Assembly: GCA_031286585.1 (NCBI GenBank)
Contig: JAITUC010000030.1
Location: forward strand, 17,449-81,448
Direction: 5' to 3'
Origin: Delftia acidovorans
GTDB lineage: Bacteria > Pseudomonadota > Gammaproteobacteria > Burkholderiales > Burkholderiaceae_C
Length of the DNA: 64,000 nt
The number at the start of each line of letters is the position of its first letter. Positions within the stretch are counted from its first letter, which is position 1. The notes under the pieces are model-generated. The model did no database searches. It was given only the letters and a program-made list of their open reading frames with translations, and had not been told where the DNA came from. Below, in pieces: positions 32,232 to 41,952 of the stretch. Made by a program: the position numbers and the translations under genes.

Positions 32232-34874
32232 ATGACCCAGACCGCCCGCCACTCCCCTCCATTGCCGCAACGCACGCCGCATGCCCTGCGCCTTGCCGCC
32301 ATCGCGCTGGCCTGCTGCGGCCTGGGCGGCGCGGCCTGGGCCCAGGGCAGCGCCGCCTCCACGGCAACGCCTGCTGCGGCGGCGCCACTGGCCGTGGCCC
32401 AGCCCGCCCAGCCGCTGGGCGCGGCGCTGCGCCAACTGGCGCGCGACACGGCCGTGCCGATTCTCTTTGCCGACGATGCCGTGGCCGGCCGCCAGGCACC
32501 GGCCCTGCAGGGGCGCTTCACACCACGCCAGGCGCTGGAGCAATTGCTTGCAGGCTCGGGCATGGCCGTGGAGCAGCGCGGGGGCGCCTTCGCCGTGGTG
32601 CCGGCACCGGCCGCCAGGGCTGCCACGCCCGCCCGGGCGGCATCCGAGACAGCCGCCTCGGCCACGGTCCATGTGCAAGTGCCCGATGCCGCGCTGTCGG
32701 CCGTGACCGTGGTGGCCTCGCGCGCGCCGCGCGCCATCGACGAGACGCCCAATACCGTGTGGGTGATCGACAGCGAGCAGATCGAGGCGCAGACGCGCGC
32801 CGGCATTCCGATCAAGGAGATGCTGGGCCAGCTGGTGCCCAGCCTGGACCTGGGCGGGCAGATGCGCACCAACTTCGGCCAGAACCTGCGCGGGCGCGCG
32901 GCGCAGGTGATGATCGACGGGATTTCGCTGAACGGCTCGCGCACGCTGAGCCGCCAGTTCGACTCCATCGACCCCTTCAACATCGAGCGCATCGAAGTGC
33001 TGTCGGGCGCCACGGCCGTCTATGGCGGCAATGCCACAGGCGGCATCATCAACATCATCACCAAGCGTGCCGACCCCGGCCAGCCGCGCTACACCAGCGA
33101 GGCCGGCCTGCGCAGCGGCCTGCACGGCAGCGACGACCTTGGCTGGCGCGCCGCCCAGTCCATCCAGGGCGGCAACGAGGATGTCCAGGGCCGGCTGGCC
33201 CTGGCCTATGGCCGCACGGGCGGCGCCTATGACGGCGACGGCCAGCGCGTGCGGCCCGACATCACGCAGACCGATCTGCAGTGGAACCAGTCCGTGGACC
33301 TGATGGGCACGCTGGATGCGAAGCTGTCCGGCGGCGCCTCGCTCAAGACGCTGGCGCAGTTCTACGATTCGGGCTATGCCCCGGGCAAGGCGCTGTGGAT
33401 GCAGCCGGGCGCAGGCGGTGACATTCTCAAGCCCTCGGCCCTGGATGTGCGCGGCGGGTTCTCCTCGGACGTGGAGCCGCGCACGCGCCGCCACCTGCTG
33501 GCCACCGACTACCACCTGCCCCAGGTCGTGGGCGGCCAGGATTTCTACCTCAAGGCCTACCACCGCGCCGAGTCCCTGCAGTTCTATCCCTTCCCGGGCG
33601 TGGACTCGGTGACCATGGCCGGTGCCACCACGCGCGTGCCGTACTGGAGCACCTCCACGCAGGACACGACGTCCTACGGCTTCAAGGCCATGCTGCTCAA
33701 GGACTGGTCGCGCGCACGCCTGACCTATGGCGTGGACTATGACCGAGAGAGCTTCAGCGCCGACCAGACCATGTTCGACGCGGGACTGGCCACGGGCAGT
33801 GGCGGCCTGCAGTTCCGGCGCACGGCCACGCTGGGCCGCTATCCCTCGTTCCAGACCGGCATCTGGGGCTTCTACGGCCAGGGCGACTGGCGCGCCACCG
33901 ACCAGTTGAGCATCAGCGCGGGCCTGCGCCACCAGCGCGTGAACATCAGCGTGGGTGACTTCGCCCAGGTGGCCCAGCAACGGCTGGTGGCGGCAGGCTA
34001 CGGCAGCGCCGTGCAGAACATTCCGGGCGGCAAGAACGATTACTCGGCCACGCTGTTCAATGCGGGCCTGGTCTACAAGCTCACGCCCGCGCAGCAGGCC
34101 TGGTTCAACTATTCGGAAGGCTTCGAACTGGCCGACCCGGCCAAGTACTACGGCACGGGCGCCACCTATACCCTGGTGGGTGGGCGCGACGGCGTGTGGC
34201 AGCTGGGCCGCCACATCAGCGTGGACGGCACCAGCATGGCGGCCATCAAGACGCGCTCGGCCGAGCTGGGCTGGCGCACGGCCCAGGGGAACTGGAACGC
34301 CCAGGCGGCCCTGTTCTATTCGCAGTCGGACAACTCCATCGCCATCGACCGCAGCACGCTGAACATCACGCTGTCGGACAGCAAGGTGCGCAACTGGGGA
34401 CTGGAGGCGCAGCTGGACTACCGCTTCGGCGGCGGCTGGGTGGCGGGCGGCAACCTGCTGCTGCTGCGCTCCGAGGAGCGCGGCGCCGACGGCTGGAAAA
34501 AGCGCGGCATCTACTACGCCAGCCCGTCCAAGGTCACGGCCTATGCGGGCCGCTCGCAAGGCCCGTGGAGCGCACGCCTGCAGGCCGTGCACAGCCTGCG
34601 TCTGACCAGCGAGATGGCCAGCTTCGGCACCACGGGCACCGAGAGCCTGCCCAGCCTGACCCTGTTCGACCTGATCGGCAGCTACCGCTTCAAGCACGGC
34701 GTCGGCAGCCAGGGCATCCTGAGCGTGGGCATACAGAACCTGTTCGACCGGACCTACACCACGCGCTGGTCCGAACAGGCCAAGCTGGCCTATGCATCGT
34801 CCATCTCGCCCGCGGTGCTGGACTTCAAGGGCCGGGGCCGCACGCTGTCCGTCACCTACACGCTCAGCTACTGA
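32232..34874 (+). CDS. TonB-dependent siderophore receptor with signalling (STN) domain
   Basis: An 880-residue outer-membrane receptor with signal peptide (to about residue 38, AWAQ). The secretin/TonB N-terminal signalling domain is about 54-112 (LGAALRQLARDTAVPILFAD). A TonB-box region is near 150, a plug domain follows (GQNLRGRAAQVMIDGISLNG, IEVLSGATAVYGGNATGGII), then a 22-strand barrel ending in an aromatic residue. Together with FecI/FecR it forms a ligand-induced surface-signalling receptor. The siderophore cannot be told from sequence; the nearest biosynthetic gene is aroG only. It overlaps the tail of the convergent EF-hand gene by 7 bp. Confidence 0.9.
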   Translation: MTQTARHSPPLPQRTPHALRLAAIALACCGLGGAAWAQGSAASTATPAAAAPLAVAQPAQPLGAALRQLARDTAVPILFADDAVAGRQAPALQGRFTPRQALEQLLAGSGMAVEQRGGAFAVVPAPAARAATPARAASETAASATVHVQVPDAALSAVTVVASRAPRAIDETPNTVWVIDSEQIEAQTRAGIPIKEMLGQLVPSLDLGGQMRTNFGQNLRGRAAQVMIDGISLNGSRTLSRQFDSIDPFNIERIEVLSGATAVYGGNATGGIINIITKRADPGQPRYTSEAGLRSGLHGSDDLGWRAAQSIQGGNEDVQGRLALAYGRTGGAYDGDGQRVRPDITQTDLQWNQSVDLMGTLDAKLSGGASLKTLAQFYDSGYAPGKALWMQPGAGGDILKPSALDVRGGFSSDVEPRTRRHLLATDYHLPQVVGGQDFYLKAYHRAESLQFYPFPGVDSVTMAGATTRVPYWSTSTQDTTSYGFKAMLLKDWSRARLTYGVDYDRESFSADQTMFDAGLATGSGGLQFRRTATLGRYPSFQTGIWGFYGQGDWRATDQLSISAGLRHQRVNISVGDFAQVAQQRLVAAGYGSAVQNIPGGKNDYSATLFNAGLVYKLTPAQQAWFNYSEGFELADPAKYYGTGATYTLVGGRDGVWQLGRHISVDGTSMAAIKTRSAELGWRTAQGNWNAQAALFYSQSDNSIAIDRSTLNITLSDSKVRNWGLEAQLDYRFGGGWVAGGNLLLLRSEERGADGWKKRGIYYASPSKVTAYAGRSQGPWSARLQAVHSLRLTSEMASFGTTGTESLPSLTLFDLIGSYRFKHGVGSQGILSVGIQNLFDRTYTTRWSEQAKLAYASSISPAVLDFKGRGRTLSVTYTLSY

Positions 34875-37123
34875 GCGGCGGGTGCCGGGGCCGGGGCGGG
34901 ACCGGCCGGCGCAGCAGCAGGCGCTGCGGCCGGGGCGGCTGCGGGTACAACTACAGGTGCGGCGCCGTACTGCCAGCCCGCAGGCAGCAGGCCGTCAACC
35001 CAGTGCAGGCGCCAGGCCATCAGGGCCAGCAAGGCCACCACGGCCAGCGCCACCAGGGTGTTGCGCAGGCCGTTGCCCTCCGCATAGGGGTCGCCCGCCG
35101 TGCGCCGCGCGCCCACCGGCACCTTGGCGGTCTGCGAGAGGCTGCGGCCCAGCGGCAGGTTGATGCGCATGCGGCCGTTGATGGCCCAGCCGCTGGCGTC
35201 CAGGATGGGACCCAGGCTGCGCTGGCGCAGCTTGAGCCAGGCAATCATCATGCTGGGCCCGGAGATGGCCGCGATGAGGCCGACCAGGGCCACGGGGATC
35301 CAGGGCCCCAGGTCGATGAACTTGCCGAAGATGCCCACCAGCACGGCGCTGATGGAGCCCAGGGCCACGCCCAGGGCGGCCACGGTGCCCACATCGGTCT
35401 TGCGCGGTGCGGCCGCGGCCGTGGCGGCTGTGGCGTTGGCCGCAGCGGTGCCGGGCGCCGTGACCAGCTGGCCAGCCTGCGCGCCCAGGCTGGCGGTCAC
35501 GCCCTCTTCCTTGGCCGAGGCGCGCTTGGCCACCTGTTCCTCCACCATGCGCAGGAATTTCTTGTAGGGCAGGAAGAAGGCCTGGCCGATGCTGGTGGGG
35601 TTCTCGATGAGCTTGACGATGGTGGCGTCCCAGTCGTTGCCCGCGCGGTCATAGAACACGCCGTTGCGGCCCACGAAGAGGAAGTCCACATCGCCCGCCG
35701 TGAAGGCCGCGACGATGGCTTTCTTCTTGCCCTCGCGCCGGAGCTCGCAGTAGGCCAGGCAGGTCTTGGCACGGCCGGCGAGCGCGGCGTGGGCGGCCGT
35801 GTCGCTCACTTCCACGGTCAGGTCGCAGCTGCGCGCATCCAGGTAGAGCGTGCCGGCCTGGAAGGCCGCGCCCTCGCGCCGGTAGAAGCTGCTGAACGAG
35901 ACGAAGTTGTTGAGCAGCGCCAGCAGGTCGCGCTGCAGGCGGATGAGCTTTTCCAGCGCCACGGCCTGCAGGCTGTGTTCCTTCTCGGACTCGTCCTGGG
36001 CGATGAGGTCCAGCAGCGCGGCTTCCTGCCCGCCGTCCAGCAGCGACTGCACTTCCTGCTGCGACAGGGCATCGAGCGGCGTGGCGGGCCGGGCCGCCAG
36101 CCATTGGCGGCAGGGCTGCAGCGCGGCCTTGACCTGCTCCCACTGCGCGGCGGTGATCTCCTGCAGGTCTTCGCCCAGCACGGGCTGCACGGCCTGCTCG
36201 CGCAGGGCCTGCAGCGCGCCGGCCCAGGCGGGGTTGACGCCCTGGGCCAGCGGCAGCGCACGGTCGGCCGCCACGGCGGCCAGCGGCAGGGCGGCAATGG
36301 CTTCGGCGCCGCTGTCCAGCACTTCGCGGCCCAGGGCGGCATAGCCTTCGATGGAAGGGTTGAGCGGGTCTTGCGCGCGCGTGTCGAAGGCGGCCAGCCG
36401 CGTGCGTGCGAAGAAGTCGTCCACCTTGGCCTGCACCGCGTCCACGGCGCGGGCGGCGGCCAGGGCCTGGTCGCGCTCGGCAATGCCGCAGCCCAGGGCC
36501 TCGGCGCCTGCATGCCAGTCGCGCAGGGAGCGCAGGTCGGCATAGAAGGACTCGGCCTGCGTGCGTGCGATGCCGGCCACGCCATCGGCGCCCGCCGCCG
36601 TGCCGTAGGCCTTGCCGATGCGCTCGACCAGCGCGGCCAGCGCCTTGTCGTCACCGGCGGTGGCAGAGCTGACGATGCCGTCGCCATTGAAGCGCATGGC
36701 TGCCAGGGAGGCCAGGCGCTCGCGCACCTGGGCCAGGCTCAGCGCGGCGCCGCCGGCCTGGCCGGACAGGGCCAGCATGCGCTCGGCCTCGGCATGCAGC
36801 AGTGCGCCCTGCTCGCTGTCGCGCTCCAGGCTGGACAGTTGCAGCACGTCGCCGCCATCGGCCAGCACCTGGGGATCACGCACGCGCGCCACGGCCCATT
36901 GGCAGGCGGCAATCAGTTCGGGCGGGCGGATGCGGCCATCCTTGTCTTCGTCGATCAGGTCCAGCGTGTCGCTGTCGAACTCGATGCCGCGCGTGGGGCA
37001 GGCCAGGGCCACCCACAGCTTCTGGTCCAGTTCGCCGATGTGCGCGATGTCCTGTCCGGTGCGTATGACCACCTGGTCCACTCCACCGGCGCGAAAAAAC
37101 TCCCAAGCATGTTGCTGCTGCAT
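34868..37123 (-). CDS. EF-hand membrane protein of unknown function
   Basis: A 751-residue protein. Residues 58-69 (DEDKDGRIRPPE) make a canonical 12-residue EF-hand loop with Asp at 1, 3 and 5, Gly at 6 and Glu at 12. About 480 residues of predicted helical cytoplasmic sequence follow. Hydrophobic segments come next (VALGVALGSISAVLVGIF; IPVALVGLIAAISGPSMMIA; TLVALAVVALLALMAW), then an Ala/Pro-rich tail. I start at MQQQHAWEFF (37123); the frame opens 10 codons earlier and neither start has a clear ribosome site. A calcium-sensing membrane protein is suggested; the family is unknown to me. Confidence 0.7.
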   Translation of the reverse strand: MQQQHAWEFFRAGGVDQVVIRTGQDIAHIGELDQKLWVALACPTRGIEFDSDTLDLIDEDKDGRIRPPELIAACQWAVARVRDPQVLADGGDVLQLSSLERDSEQGALLHAEAERMLALSGQAGGAALSLAQVRERLASLAAMRFNGDGIVSSATAGDDKALAALVERIGKAYGTAAGADGVAGIARTQAESFYADLRSLRDWHAGAEALGCGIAERDQALAAARAVDAVQAKVDDFFARTRLAAFDTRAQDPLNPSIEGYAALGREVLDSGAEAIAALPLAAVAADRALPLAQGVNPAWAGALQALREQAVQPVLGEDLQEITAAQWEQVKAALQPCRQWLAARPATPLDALSQQEVQSLLDGGQEAALLDLIAQDESEKEHSLQAVALEKLIRLQRDLLALLNNFVSFSSFYRREGAAFQAGTLYLDARSCDLTVEVSDTAAHAALAGRAKTCLAYCELRREGKKKAIVAAFTAGDVDFLFVGRNGVFYDRAGNDWDATIVKLIENPTSIGQAFFLPYKKFLRMVEEQVAKRASAKEEGVTASLGAQAGQLVTAPGTAAANATAATAAAAPRKTDVGTVAALGVALGSISAVLVGIFGKFIDLGPWIPVALVGLIAAISGPSMMIAWLKLRQRSLGPILDASGWAINGRMRINLPLGRSLSQTAKVPVGARRTAGDPYAEGNGLRNTLVALAVVALLALMAWRLHWVDGLLPAGWQYGAAPVVVPAAAPAAAPAAAPAGPAPAPAPAAQ

Positions 37124-37312
37124 GAAATACCCAACGGCCGCTCTGGCCAACATCCAAAAAACGAAAACGAAAAACGGAAAAAGGGCCGCAGTTTAAAAGT
37201 CATTCGGCCCGGGCAATTGAAGACATTTGTCAACGATGGTCGTCGGCGCTGGCCGTCACGGGCATCGCTTTGTGTAAAAATAAAAGCACTGAATAGATAC
37301 TTTATTGCCTCC

Positions 37313-38056
37313 ATGCCCTCCAACTCCACCGCGTCGGCCCCTCAACAAGGCCGGGACAAGCTGCACCTGCAGCTGGCGCGGCTGTTCCGCAGCAAGGTGT
37401 CCACGGGCGCCTGGCCCGTGGGCAGCGCCATTCCCACGGTGCAGGAACTGGAGGCACTGCATGGCGTGTCGCGCACCACGGTGCGCATGGCACTGGGCGC
37501 CCTGGTGTCGGAGGGCCTGCTGCTCACGCGCAAGCGCGGCGGCACGCGGGTGATTGCGGCGCCCTACAAGCCGCCGTCCTTCCTGCTGCCCACCAGCTGG
37601 AAGGAGCTGGTGGCCTTTGGCGCCCACATCGGCCAGATCACCCTGCACACCGGGCGCGACTGCCTGCCGCCGATTCCCGAAGGCTTCCCCGACGTGGGCC
37701 GCATGGCCCCCGCCTACGTGCACCTGCTGCGCGTGTACGACCATGACGCGGCGCGGTTCTGCCTGTCGCAGCTGTACCTGGAGCAGCAGCTGTTCCCCGA
37801 GATCGAGGCCCAGCTGGAGCGCAGCTCCCTGGCCGTGGCCCTGAGCAGCGACCCCTCGCGCATTGCCGTGGCGCGCCAGCACCTGAGCGTGGCGCCGGCC
37901 GACGAGCTGGCCGCCGAGCACCTGGGCGTGGCCCTGGGCACGCCGCTGATGCAGGCGCTGCGCTGGGCCTGCAATGCCGACGGGCTGTTGATCTACTGGG
38001 CGCGGGTGCGCTTTCTCAGCGAGTACGTGCACATGGAAATGGATCTCCTGAAATGA
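37313..38056 (+). CDS. GntR-family (HutC/UTRA type) transcriptional regulator
   Basis: A 247-residue regulator. The N-terminal winged helix has AIPTVQELEALHGVSRTTVRMALGAL then VSEGLLLTRKRGGTRV. The C-terminal ~150 residues fit the UTRA ligand-binding domain. The ATG at 37313 is the first plausible start after the divergent promoter. Its stop overlaps the SDR start by 4 bp, so it is translationally coupled to the operon it probably represses. Confidence 0.85.
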   Translation: MPSNSTASAPQQGRDKLHLQLARLFRSKVSTGAWPVGSAIPTVQELEALHGVSRTTVRMALGALVSEGLLLTRKRGGTRVIAAPYKPPSFLLPTSWKELVAFGAHIGQITLHTGRDCLPPIPEGFPDVGRMAPAYVHLLRVYDHDAARFCLSQLYLEQQLFPEIEAQLERSSLAVALSSDPSRIAVARQHLSVAPADELAAEHLGVALGTPLMQALRWACNADGLLIYWARVRFLSEYVHMEMDLLK

Positions 38057-38871
38057 CCCCGCCCCACACCCTTCCCGTTTCACGCCCGCATGCGGGCCGC
38101 GTGGCCTGGATCACCGGCTCGACCAGCGGCATCGGCCTGGCCGTGGCGCGCCATCTGGCCAGCGAGGGCGCGGCCATTGCGCTGCATGGCCAGGCAGCCG
38201 CTTCGGCCCAGACCGATGCACTGGTGCGCGAGATCGCCCAAACGCATGGCGTGCCCGTGCGCCACTACGGGCTGGACCTGCGCGAGGCCAGCGCCATCGC
38301 CCCGCTGGCCCGGCGCATCGCAGCCGAGCTGGGGCCCATCGACATCCTGGTCAACAACGCAGGCATGCAGCATGTGAGCCCGCTGCTCGAATTCCCGGCC
38401 GGCAAGTGGGACGAGCTGCTGGCCGTCAACCTCTCGGCCCCCTTCCACGCCATCCAGGCCTGCGCGCCGCAGATGCTGGAGCGCGGCTGGGGCCGCATCA
38501 TCAATATCGCCTCGGTCAGCGGGCTGGTGGGCGTGGCGCGCAAGCCGGCCTATGTGGCCAGCAAGCACGGGCTGATCGGCCTGACCAAGTCGGTGGCGCT
38601 GGAGTTCGCCACCACGCCCGTGACCTGCAACGCCATCTGCCCGGGCTGGGTGCTGACGCCGCTGGTGCAACGGCAGATCGATGCGCTGGCCGCGCGCGAG
38701 GGGCTGGATGCCGACGCGGCGGCCCGCCAGCTGCTGGGCGCCAAGCAGCCCTCCCAGGCCTTCGTGACCGTGGAGCAGGTGGCGGCGCTGGCCGGTTTCC
38801 TGGCCAGCGAGCAGGCTGCCCAGGTGCGCGGCGCACACTGGAACATGGACGGCGGCTTTGCCGCCGCCTGA
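38053..38871 (+). CDS. 3-hydroxybutyrate dehydrogenase-like short-chain dehydrogenase
   Basis: A 272-residue classical SDR: cofactor motif TGSTSGIG, NNAGMQHVSPLLEFP, catalytic Ser in INIASVSG, YVASK (Tyr and Lys), and the C-terminal NAICPGWVLTPLVQRQI seen in D-3-hydroxybutyrate dehydrogenases. NAD-dependent oxidation of 3-hydroxybutyrate or a similar hydroxyacid is likely. With GntR and fumarylacetoacetase it suggests breakdown of aromatic amino acid or ketone-body intermediates to acetoacetate; that link is inferred. Confidence 0.8.
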   Translation: MTPPHTLPVSRPHAGRVAWITGSTSGIGLAVARHLASEGAAIALHGQAAASAQTDALVREIAQTHGVPVRHYGLDLREASAIAPLARRIAAELGPIDILVNNAGMQHVSPLLEFPAGKWDELLAVNLSAPFHAIQACAPQMLERGWGRIINIASVSGLVGVARKPAYVASKHGLIGLTKSVALEFATTPVTCNAICPGWVLTPLVQRQIDALAAREGLDADAAARQLLGAKQPSQAFVTVEQVAALAGFLASEQAAQVRGAHWNMDGGFAAA

Positions 38872-38944
38872 GCCGGCCCTGCCTGAACCGCCCCGCCCGA
38901 CCCCTTTCATGCCAACGACAGACAAACCCAACCAGGAGAGACAG

Positions 38945-40261
38945 ATGTCCTTGAACGAAACCCATGACGCAAACCTGCGCAGCTGGGTGGCCTCGGCCAA
39001 CACCGGCGCCAGCGACTTCCCCATCCAGAACCTGCCCTACGCGGTGTTCCGCCGCGCTGGCAGCCAGGAGGCTTGGCGCGGCGGCGTGGCCATTGGCGAC
39101 CAGGTGCTGGACCTGGCGCGCGCCAGCGCGCTCAAGGCCCTGGGCGATGCCGTGCAGCCGCAGCTGGAGGCCGCTTCGCAGCAGCGCCTGAACGGCTTCA
39201 TGGCCATGGGACCGGCCGCCTGGTCGGCCCTGCGCCTGGCGCTGTCGCGCGCGCTGCGCGAAGGCGCTGCCGCGCAGGCTGCCCTGCAGGATTGCCTGGT
39301 GGCCCAGTCCGAAGTGGAGTACACGGTGCCGGCCCAGGTCGGCGACTACACGGACTTCTACACCTCGGTGCACCACGCCACCAACGTCGGCAAGCTGTTC
39401 CGCCCGGACAACCCGCTGATGGAAAACTACAAGTGGGTGCCCATCGGCTACCACGGCCGTGCGTCCAGCCTGCGCGTGTCCGGCGTGGACTTCCGCCGCC
39501 CCATGGGCCAGCTGAAGGCGCCCGACGCCGCCGCGCCCGCGCTCAAGCCCTGCGCACGCCTGGACTATGAACTGGAGATGGGCATCTACACCGGCGCCGG
39601 CAACGCCTGGGGCGAAGCGATTTCCATGGACGAGGCCGAAAACCACATCTTCGGCCTGTGCCTGCTCAACGACTGGTCGGCGCGCGATATCCAGGCCTGG
39701 GAATACCAGCCGCTGGGCCCCTTCCTGTCGAAGAACTTCGCGTCCTCGCTGTCGCCCTGGATCGTGACGCTGGAGGCGCTGGAGCCCTACCGCACGGCCT
39801 TCACGCGGCCCGCCGCCGATCCCCAGCCCCTGCCCTACCTGAGCTCGGCCGCCAACTCCGAGCGCGGCGCGTTCGACGTGCAGTTGAGCGTGGCGCTGGA
39901 GACCGGCCGCATGCGCGCCGAAGGCCAGGCCGCCCAGCAGATCACCCACACCAGCTACCGCCACGCCTACTGGACCATGGCCCAGCTGGTGGCCCACCAC
40001 AGCGTCAACGGCTGCGACCTGCAGCCCGGCGACCTGCTGGGCACGGGCACGCTGTCCGGTCCCACGGCCACCGAGGCCGGCGCACTGCTGGAGCTGACCG
40101 AAGGCGGCAAGAAGCCCGTGGCGCTGGCCAATGGCGAGAGCCGCACCTTCCTGCAGGATGGCGATGCCGTGATCCTGCGCGGCTGGTGCGAGAAGCCGGG
40201 CGCCGCACGCATCGGCTTCGGCGAGTGCCGCGCCACCGTGCTGCCCGCGCGCCAGGCCTGA
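38945..40261 (+). CDS. fahA: fumarylacetoacetase
   Basis: A 438-residue protein of full eukaryote-like FAH length. Start MSLNETHDAN has AGGAGAG upstream. The N-terminal SH3-like part (NLPYAVFRR) is followed by the catalytic domain: DFYTSVHHATNVGKLFRP (catalytic His), LDYELEMGIYTG (metal Glu pair), FGLCLLNDWSARDIQAWEYQ (metal Asp) and GTLSGP. It cleaves fumarylacetoacetate into fumarate and acetoacetate at the end of tyrosine/homogentisate catabolism. The homogentisate dioxygenase gene is not in the window. Confidence 0.92.
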   Translation: MSLNETHDANLRSWVASANTGASDFPIQNLPYAVFRRAGSQEAWRGGVAIGDQVLDLARASALKALGDAVQPQLEAASQQRLNGFMAMGPAAWSALRLALSRALREGAAAQAALQDCLVAQSEVEYTVPAQVGDYTDFYTSVHHATNVGKLFRPDNPLMENYKWVPIGYHGRASSLRVSGVDFRRPMGQLKAPDAAAPALKPCARLDYELEMGIYTGAGNAWGEAISMDEAENHIFGLCLLNDWSARDIQAWEYQPLGPFLSKNFASSLSPWIVTLEALEPYRTAFTRPAADPQPLPYLSSAANSERGAFDVQLSVALETGRMRAEGQAAQQITHTSYRHAYWTMAQLVAHHSVNGCDLQPGDLLGTGTLSGPTATEAGALLELTEGGKKPVALANGESRTFLQDGDAVILRGWCEKPGAARIGFGECRATVLPARQA

Positions 40262-40283
40262 TGGCAAGGGCAGATCGATCGGG

Positions 40284-40360
40284 GCCCATTGATCGGCCCG
40301 ATTGATCTGCGCGATGGATCTGCCCGATTGATTCGCCCGATCGATCCGCCCGAATGTCGT
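40284..40360 (+). repeat. 13-bp tandem repeat array
   Basis: Six units in a row: one of 12 bp, then five of exactly 13 bp, consensus GCCCGATTGATCC (for example GCCCGATTGATCT 40296-40308, GCCCGATTGATTC 40322-40334, GCCCGATCGATCC 40335-40347). The last unit is diverged. It fills most of the gap between fahA and the SPOR-protein gene. It could be a slippage-prone spacer or a multi-site binding region. Confidence 0.75.
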
Positions 40361-40377
40361 GATTCCGACAGCCATGA

Positions 40378-41952
40378 GTGCATGACACAATTGCTGACAT
40401 GCCCGCCCCATCGGAAGACGCCATCTCAGCACCTCCCGCCACCATCGACTTCGGAAGGCAGGCGGCCCCTGCCCGGCAGGAGCCCGCCTTTGCCGAGCCC
40501 GGCACTGCCGACTCTCCCAAGAGCCCCAGCAAACTGCCGCCCTCGATAGCCAGTGCCTTCGCCGCCGCAGCCTATGCGCTGCAGCACGGCGATGGCGCCC
40601 CTGCCGCCAACGAGCGGGCAGGCGCCGGCGCACATTCCGGCGTCACCAGCTTCACCGATGGACAGGGCACCGGCCTGATGCCAGGCCTGTACGCCAGCCT
40701 GATTGGCGAGCCCTCACGCGACTACTACCTGCGCCTGTTCGAGCGCTTCGACGCGCTGGGCAAGCCCTTGCCTACCTGGAACCTGGCCGCAGGCCTGTTC
40801 ACCCTGCCCTGGTGCGGGCTGCGCGGGCTGTGGCAAGAGGGCGGCCTCTATGCGCTGGCCGCCGGCGGCACGGGCCTGGTCTGGGGCCTGCTGCTGCGCC
40901 CCGCGCTGGGCCTGCCCCCGGCCATTGCCCACGGCATCGATGCCACGCTGATCCTGCTGGCCATTGCCATTCCCGGCCTGGGCGCCAATGCCCTGTACTG
41001 GCACCATGTGCGCCGCCACACACTGGAAGCCATTGGCGAGGCCCCCAACATGGCCGCAGCGCACGAACGCCTGGCCCACCGCGCGGCCACACCCTTTCGC
41101 AAGCGGCTGGCCGTGGCGGCCGGTGCGGTGCTTGCCGCCGCTGCGGGGGCCGGCGTCTGGGCGCTGTCGGGCACGCCGCATTTCGTTGCGGCACAGACCG
41201 AGGTGATTCCGTCCGAAGTCATACCGGCCGCTGCACCACCAGCTGCACCAGTTGCGCCAGCCGTGGTGCTCGCACCCGCCGCAGCCGTCCCTGCCGTTGA
41301 AACGCCAAGAATGGAACCGGCGCCCACTCCCGCCCCCACGCCCCAGCCCCAGGAGCCGGTCGCCCAGGCCGGGGCGCGCCCTGACCCGCATGCACTCGTA
41401 CCGGCGGCCGGCAACACCGTCTCCGGCACGGTCGAGCCCATGCCCGTGGTGGCGGCGGCCGGCGCTGCGGGTGCGGTCGCGGCCACTGCAGCGGCCGCCG
41501 CGCCCGTCAAGGCCGCGTTGGCGCCGGCCAAAGCACCTGCACCTGCGCCAACGCCCGTGCAGGCAGCCACGCCAGCGCCCGCCAAACCCTCCAAGGCGGC
41601 GGCTGAAACCAGGCCAGCCAAGCCTGCCAAACCCGCTGAACCCGTCGCAAAGGCAGCGGAACCTGCCAAACCCGCCTCGGCGGCTCTGGAGCCGGGCAAC
41701 TACTACATCAACATCGGCGTGTTCTCTGAAGCCGGCAATGCAGGGCGCGTGGTGGAGCGGCTGGAGAAAGCCAAGCTGCCCGCGCTCAGCCAGACCCTGC
41801 ACAGCAACAAGGGCGAGATCGTGCGCGTGCGCTCGGGCCCGTTTGCCAAGCAGCGCAGCGCTGATCAGGCAGCCGCCAGGATACGCGCCATGGGCATGGA
41901 GGCCACGGTCTTCCACCACGCCCCCGCGGAAGGCCGCAGCGCGCGGCGCTGA
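40378..41952 (+). CDS. SPOR-domain membrane protein with DUF2628-like region
   Basis: A 524-residue protein (start at 40378 or 40399, neither with a strong ribosome site). Residues about 115-225 resemble DUF2628-type proteins: FTLPWCGLRGLWQEGGLYAL and two hydrophobic spans. A further membrane segment is near 245 (LAVAAGAVLAAAAGAGVWAL). A long Ala/Pro/Lys linker then leads to a C-terminal SPOR domain (about 440-515; YYINIGVFSEAGNAGRVVER and a late RVRSGPF). SPOR domains bind denuded peptidoglycan, often at the division site. The combination is unusual but fits an envelope protein. Confidence 0.75.
   Translation: MHDTIADMPAPSEDAISAPPATIDFGRQAAPARQEPAFAEPGTADSPKSPSKLPPSIASAFAAAAYALQHGDGAPAANERAGAGAHSGVTSFTDGQGTGLMPGLYASLIGEPSRDYYLRLFERFDALGKPLPTWNLAAGLFTLPWCGLRGLWQEGGLYALAAGGTGLVWGLLLRPALGLPPAIAHGIDATLILLAIAIPGLGANALYWHHVRRHTLEAIGEAPNMAAAHERLAHRAATPFRKRLAVAAGAVLAAAAGAGVWALSGTPHFVAAQTEVIPSEVIPAAAPPAAPVAPAVVLAPAAAVPAVETPRMEPAPTPAPTPQPQEPVAQAGARPDPHALVPAAGNTVSGTVEPMPVVAAAGAAGAVAATAAAAAPVKAALAPAKAPAPAPTPVQAATPAPAKPSKAAAETRPAKPAKPAEPVAKAAEPAKPASAALEPGNYYINIGVFSEAGNAGRVVERLEKAKLPALSQTLHSNKGEIVRVRSGPFAKQRSADQAAARIRAMGMEATVFHHAPAEGRSARR

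Noticed and set aside
40284..40360. Possible CRISPR array
   Set aside because: Units are contiguous 13-bp tandem repeats without spacers, and no cas genes are present.
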